From NCBI GenBank assembly GCA_964291305.2, contig OZ219783.1, positions 1,860,001 to 1,924,000 on the forward strand: a stretch of DNA of 64,000 nt, written 5' to 3'. The stretch's first letter is position 1, and each line of letters opens with the position of its first letter. The stretch comes from VXNF01 sp964291305 (GTDB lineage: Bacteria; Actinomycetota; Acidimicrobiia; Acidimicrobiales; CATQHL01). Both the position numbers and the translations under genes were made by a program. This document shows positions 60,929-64,000 of the stretch, in pieces. The notes below the pieces were generated by a model that was not told the DNA's origin, did no database searches, and worked only from the letters and a program-made list of their open reading frames with translations.

Positions 60929-61192
60929 ATGGGAATCGTGCACATTGAGTTCTTCGTGGAGCCCTTCTCCGAGGGTTCCCCCGGCCCGCATGTAGCGGCG
61001 GCGATAGCCGCTTTCGAGAGGCTCGGCGTCACTACGGAGGTGGGGCCGTTCGGCACAACCGCATCGGGCGATGTCGAGCAGTTGGCAGAGGGGGCGGCGA
61101 CCATGATCCGCGACGCCCTCGAGGCTGGAGCCACGCGGATCGCGCTGCGTCTAGAGCGCCCCGAGCAGCCAGCGCCGACCAGCGACGGATGA
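60929..61192 (+). CDS. Thiamine-binding (MTH1187/YkoF-type) protein
   Basis: This 87-residue protein fits the MTH1187 family: EFFVEPFSEGSPGPHVAAAI, FERLGVTTEVGPFGTTASG and a GATRIALRLE end. Such small proteins bind thiamine or related pyrimidines in dimeric ferredoxin-like folds. It overlaps the following HTH gene by 4 nt (ATGA), so ligand binding and regulation may be linked. It lies next to a hydantoinase-like amidohydrolase on the other strand. Confidence 0.78.
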   Translation: MGIVHIEFFVEPFSEGSPGPHVAAAIAAFERLGVTTEVGPFGTTASGDVEQLAEGAATMIRDALEAGATRIALRLERPEQPAPTSDG

Positions 61193-61584
61193 GCGATCAA
61201 ACAGAGCACCCGCTTTGGCAGACGCTGCGACCGGTGGCAGCCGCCGTGGGCGGCGAGCTGTTGCCGCCCACCGAGCAGACCCCTGGCGACATCCCCCTGG
61301 AGTTCGAGGGCGACACGATTGGGGTGCTGCGCCTACACGGCCTCGACGGCGCACTCGGGCGTCTCATCCAGACAGTAGAACGCGAGTTGGGGGACTCCCT
61401 AGCAAGCCTGTCTCGCACCAACAAGCAGGTAGCAGTCCGGCTACTGAACGAGCGGGGCGCCTTTCTGCTGCGCAAGGGCGTAGAAGATGTAGCGGCCTGT
61501 ATGGGAGTTAGCCGGATCACCATCTACAACTACCTCAACGCCATGGAGCTATCAGGGCCAGGTGAGCGCAACCGTCCCGTCTAG
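61189..61584 (+). CDS. YheO-type helix-turn-helix transcriptional regulator
   Basis: This 131-residue protein ends in an HTH_22-like DNA-binding domain: VRLLNERGAFLLRKGVEDVA and MGVSRITIYNYLNAM. It has a short N-terminal part of about 75 residues in place of the PAS-like domain of full YheO. It is coupled by a 4-nt overlap to a thiamine-binding protein. Regulation of a nearby unit, such as the BMP transporter or the amidohydrolase, is plausible but not shown. Confidence 0.75.
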   Translation: MSDQTEHPLWQTLRPVAAAVGGELLPPTEQTPGDIPLEFEGDTIGVLRLHGLDGALGRLIQTVERELGDSLASLSRTNKQVAVRLLNERGAFLLRKGVEDVAACMGVSRITIYNYLNAMELSGPGERNRPV

Positions 61585-61622
61585 GCGCTCAGACCCACAG
61601 AGATCTTATTCAAGGATCTTAT

Positions 61623-63146
61623 TCAAGCGGCTCCGCTGGCCACGCCTGCCATCCAAAGCCCGAGTTGCTCCACTGTGGCCTCCGCCCGGTCTAAGACACC
61701 CATAACGCGACCCTCGTACATCACCGCGATGCGATCCGACAGCGCCAGCACCTCGTCGAGATCCTCTGAGATCAGCAAGGTGGCGCACCCGGTGGACTTC
61801 TGCGCCACGAGCTGTGCGTGGATGTACTCCCCGGCGCCGACATCCACGCCCCGAGTGGGCTGGGCGGCAACAATCACCTTCGGCCCCGCCGACAACTCCC
61901 GGGCCAAGATGAGCTTCTGGATGTTGCCCCCAGAGAGGTTCGAGGTCGGCACATCCAGGCTGGGGGTTTTGACGTTGAACTGCTCTACCAGCTCGCTGCA
62001 ATGCTCTCGGATGGCGCCGAGGCGCAGGAACCCCCGGCGGCTGAACTCTCTGGCTTGGTTCAGCAAAACCAGATTCTCAGCCACCGAGAACATGCCAACT
62101 ACGCCGTCGCGCATACGCTCCTCAGGTACGTAGGACAGACCAGCGTCGCGTACCCGGCGTGGGTGCTGTCCCGTGACTTCGATCCCGTCGATATAAACGC
62201 TGCCAGCCTGCACCTCTCGCAACCCTGAGATCGCCATGGCCAACTCGGACTGGCCGTTACCGGACACGCCGGCGACACCCAAGATCTCGCCGGAATGAAC
62301 CCGCAAAGACACACCCGCCACGGCCTCGTCACCTCGGTCGCTCTGCACATGCAGGTTTCGCACCTCTAGCAGCGGAGCACCAAGTTGCACATCGGGACGG
62401 TCGGGGATCATCTGCACCGGCCGGCCGACCATCATGCGGGCGAGGTTGGCGCGGCTGGTATCTGCCGGTTTGGTTTCGCCAGCCACGCGGCCGTCGCGCA
62501 GCACGGTGATCCGATCCGATACCGCCATCACCTCGTGCAGCTTGTGCGAGATGAAGACCAGCCCCCGGCCGTCGGCGGCCATACGACGCAACACCACGAT
62601 CAACTCGTCGACCTCCTGAGGGGTCAGCACCGCGGTGGGTTCGTCCATGACCAGGATCTTCGCCTCTCGATAAAGTGCCTTGAGGATCTCCACCCGCTGG
62701 CGCTCCCCCACCGCTAGTTGCCAGATTGGCGCGTCAGGGTCAACGCGCAGTCCGTAGCTGTCGGAAAGTTCACGGATCCGGGCCGCCACGGTCGCCAGGT
62801 CGGTCAGAGGGCGGCGGCGCGACCGCAGGCCTAGCGCCACGTTCTCGGTGACAGTGAGCGTGGGCACCAGCATGAAGTGCTGGTGGATCATGCCGATGCC
62901 GTACTCAATGGCAGCGGACGGGGAATCCACGGTTACGGGCTCGCCACCTAGCAGCACCTCGCCGGAATCGGGCCGGTACATGCCGTAGAGGATTCTCATG
63001 AGCGTGCTCTTGCCCGCTCCGTTCTCCCCCAGCAGGGTGTGCACCTCGCCGGCCTGGAGATCGAAGTTGACGTCGTCGTTGGCGAGCACACCCGGGAACT
63101 GCTTGGTGATCCCGCGCATCTCTAGCAGCGGCGGAGTGGCACTCAT
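61623..63146 (-). CDS. BMP-type ABC transporter ATP-binding protein (two NBDs)
   Basis: This 507-residue ATPase has two domains. NBD1 has GENGAGKST and the typical LAVGERQRVEILKAL signature with Walker B ILVMDEPTAVL. NBD2 has GVSGNGQSE in place of a standard Walker A, signature LSGGNIQKLILAREL and Walker B VIVAAQPTRGVDVGA, where Gln takes the catalytic Glu position; this pattern is usual for the YufO/nucleoside family. It probably powers nucleoside or purine uptake with the BMP lipoprotein upstream. The permease genes lie outside the window or elsewhere. Confidence 0.87.
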   Translation of the reverse strand: MSATPPLLEMRGITKQFPGVLANDDVNFDLQAGEVHTLLGENGAGKSTLMRILYGMYRPDSGEVLLGGEPVTVDSPSAAIEYGIGMIHQHFMLVPTLTVTENVALGLRSRRRPLTDLATVAARIRELSDSYGLRVDPDAPIWQLAVGERQRVEILKALYREAKILVMDEPTAVLTPQEVDELIVVLRRMAADGRGLVFISHKLHEVMAVSDRITVLRDGRVAGETKPADTSRANLARMMVGRPVQMIPDRPDVQLGAPLLEVRNLHVQSDRGDEAVAGVSLRVHSGEILGVAGVSGNGQSELAMAISGLREVQAGSVYIDGIEVTGQHPRRVRDAGLSYVPEERMRDGVVGMFSVAENLVLLNQAREFSRRGFLRLGAIREHCSELVEQFNVKTPSLDVPTSNLSGGNIQKLILARELSAGPKVIVAAQPTRGVDVGAGEYIHAQLVAQKSTGCATLLISEDLDEVLALSDRIAVMYEGRVMGVLDRAEATVEQLGLWMAGVASGAA

Positions 63147-63197
63147 TTGGCGGATCGCTGCCTCACCGGCGCTCGGTCTCTAGCGTCCCTAAGAACA

Positions 63198-63220
63198 CCG
63201 GGTCAGGGGATATGACCCGG
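63198..63220 (-). terminator. Hairpin between the BMP lipoprotein and its ATPase gene
   Basis: CCGGGTCA (63198-63205) and TGACCCGG (63213-63220) make a perfect 8-bp stem with a 7-nt loop, in the 89-nt gap between the two genes. No T-run follows on the minus strand. It fits the pattern of hairpins after binding-protein genes at 4993-5031 and 50622-50660, with a shorter stem. Confidence 0.55.
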
Positions 63221-63235
63221 GCTCTTGCCTCGACC

Positions 63236-64000
63236 TTAGGAACCGGTGTCGATAGTGCCGTCGATGATGCCGGCCACAATGTCGTCGCCGATCTGGCGGA
63301 TCTCGCCCGGCAAGTCGTAACCGTCGTTGTAAGCAATCGACAAACCACCGTTCGCCAACGTCAACGTGTACGCCTCGCCACCTAACACACCACGATCAAT
63401 CGCATCAGCAATCTGCCTCAACACGACCTCCCACTCATACACCTGGGAAGCCACCACAACCTCCGGAGCTAAAGACCTCTGATCAGACTGCGTGCCAAAC
63501 CAAGCCGCACCCTCACGCTGAGCCACACCCACAGCGCCCACAACCATCTGGGCGGTGCCAGACATCACGTCCGCTCCCTGCGAAACGTGCGCCTCCGCCG
63601 TTTCCGCCGCCTTAGCCACATCACTAAACGACTCCGTGTACACGACATTCACATCCACGCCAGGATCCTGCGCACCCGCGCCAGCAACGAAACCATCCAC
63701 AAACAACTTGGCGTCACCCACCTCAATAGGCCCCACAACGCCAATCACGCCCGACTCCGTCAGCTCGGCAGCCATCGCACCAAGCGCATAACCACCCTGA
63801 TCTGCCGCAGTGGTATACGCAAACACGTTCGGCAAACCAAACGTGTCCACCGACGTGCCCCAAGCAAACGACGTGTCCGGGAAGTCCGGGGCAATCTCCT
63901 GCAACGACCCTCCGTACTGAGAACCATGCGCGATCACCAAATCAAACCCAGCCTCGGCGTACTCTCGGATCGCCACTGCGGCATCCTCCACAACGAAAGT
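63236..64000 (-). CDS. BMP-family substrate-binding protein (5' part outside window)
   Basis: The visible 255 residues are the C-terminal part of a Bmp/Med-family binding protein, with FDLVIAHGSQYGGSLQEIA, WGTSVDTFGLPNVFAY, AADQGGYALGAMAAELT, IGVVGPIEVGDAKLFVDGF and WFGTQSDQRS. Such lipoproteins capture nucleosides or related ligands. The frame continues past the window edge, so signal peptide and lipobox are not seen. Codons here favour T and G third positions, as in the FnIII gene, unlike the adjacent ATPase. Confidence 0.87.
   Translation of the reverse strand, partial: TFVVEDAAVAIREYAEAGFDLVIAHGSQYGGSLQEIAPDFPDTSFAWGTSVDTFGLPNVFAYTTAADQGGYALGAMAAELTESGVIGVVGPIEVGDAKLFVDGFVAGAGAQDPGVDVNVVYTESFSDVAKAAETAEAHVSQGADVMSGTAQMVVGAVGVAQREGAAWFGTQSDQRSLAPEVVVASQVYEWEVVLRQIADAIDRGVLGGEAYTLTLANGGLSIAYNDGYDLPGEIRQIGDDIVAGIIDGTIDTGS

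Noticed and set aside
61623..63146. Inactive ATPase because of Gln in the second Walker B
   Set aside because: The AAQPTRGVDVGA pattern is the usual form for BMP-family double ATPases, where the first domain carries out hydrolysis.

Overview
The window looks like a chromosomal segment of a high-GC actinobacterium. The clearest lineage markers are a close homologue of the mycothiol-dependent formaldehyde dehydrogenase MscR, an ftsK-ybaK-secA-prfB / ftsE-ftsX block, a polyphosphate-glucokinase-like ROK kinase, and start codons that sit almost directly behind -10 boxes. The wealth of lipoprotein-dependent ABC importers suggests a free-living or host-associated heterotroph; class Acidimicrobiia is a guess from overall style, not something the sequence proves. 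I saw no rRNA, tRNA, CRISPR array, transposase or phage gene.

Layout. 2-151: tail of a truncated coiled-coil protein. 381-8780 (minus): an eight-gene operon with a ROK repressor, M20 amidohydrolase, stalked sugar-binding lipoprotein, permease, YhfX-like PLP enzyme, ABC ATPase, ROK kinase and NagB deaminase, apparently for import and breakdown of an amino-sugar conjugate. 8895-11393 (minus): a secreted four-repeat fibronectin-III protein with unusual codon use and an 11-base G tract just upstream of its ribosome binding site. 11589-20659: a branched-chain-amino-acid-type ABC system (livH with an extra secreted domain, livM, livG, livF) facing two tandem substrate-binding lipoproteins, preceded by a Tm-1-like / PEP-hydrolase-like gene pair. 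20747-22474: M1 metallopeptidase lipoprotein. 22525-24051: acyl-CoA carboxylase beta subunit. 24276-29191 (plus): coxM-coxS-coxL molybdenum hydroxylase with a Rieske protein and a TauE-type permease. 29192-31231 (minus): FAH-family hydrolase and mscR.

31337-45207: a conserved cell-division, secretion and translation block on the minus strand (ftsK, ybaK, secA, prfB, then ftsE, ftsX), interrupted between prfB and ftsE by a plus-strand proV-proW-proX osmoprotectant importer. 45368-46925: a Dabb-domain protein and alanine dehydrogenase. 46936-58926: what looks like one catabolic region, in which a sugar-type ABC importer is followed by two MaoC-like proteins, next to an operon of SDR, SnoaL-like protein and acyl-CoA synthetase, and a divergent operon of DUF35 protein, thiolase, P450 and SDR. 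Two related palindromes (52292-52311 and 55268-55287) lie upstream of these operons and suggest shared control. 59028-64000: beta-carbonic anhydrase, carbamoylase-type M20 hydrolase, a thiamine-binding protein coupled to a YheO-type HTH protein, and a BMP-type nucleoside-like ABC importer cut off by the window end.

Recurring themes. Substrate-binding lipoproteins carry long Pro-rich or Ala-rich stalks between the lipidated Cys and the binding domain. Strong hairpins sit between binding-protein genes and the following transporter genes. Neighbouring genes overlap by 4 nt very often, implying tight translational coupling.
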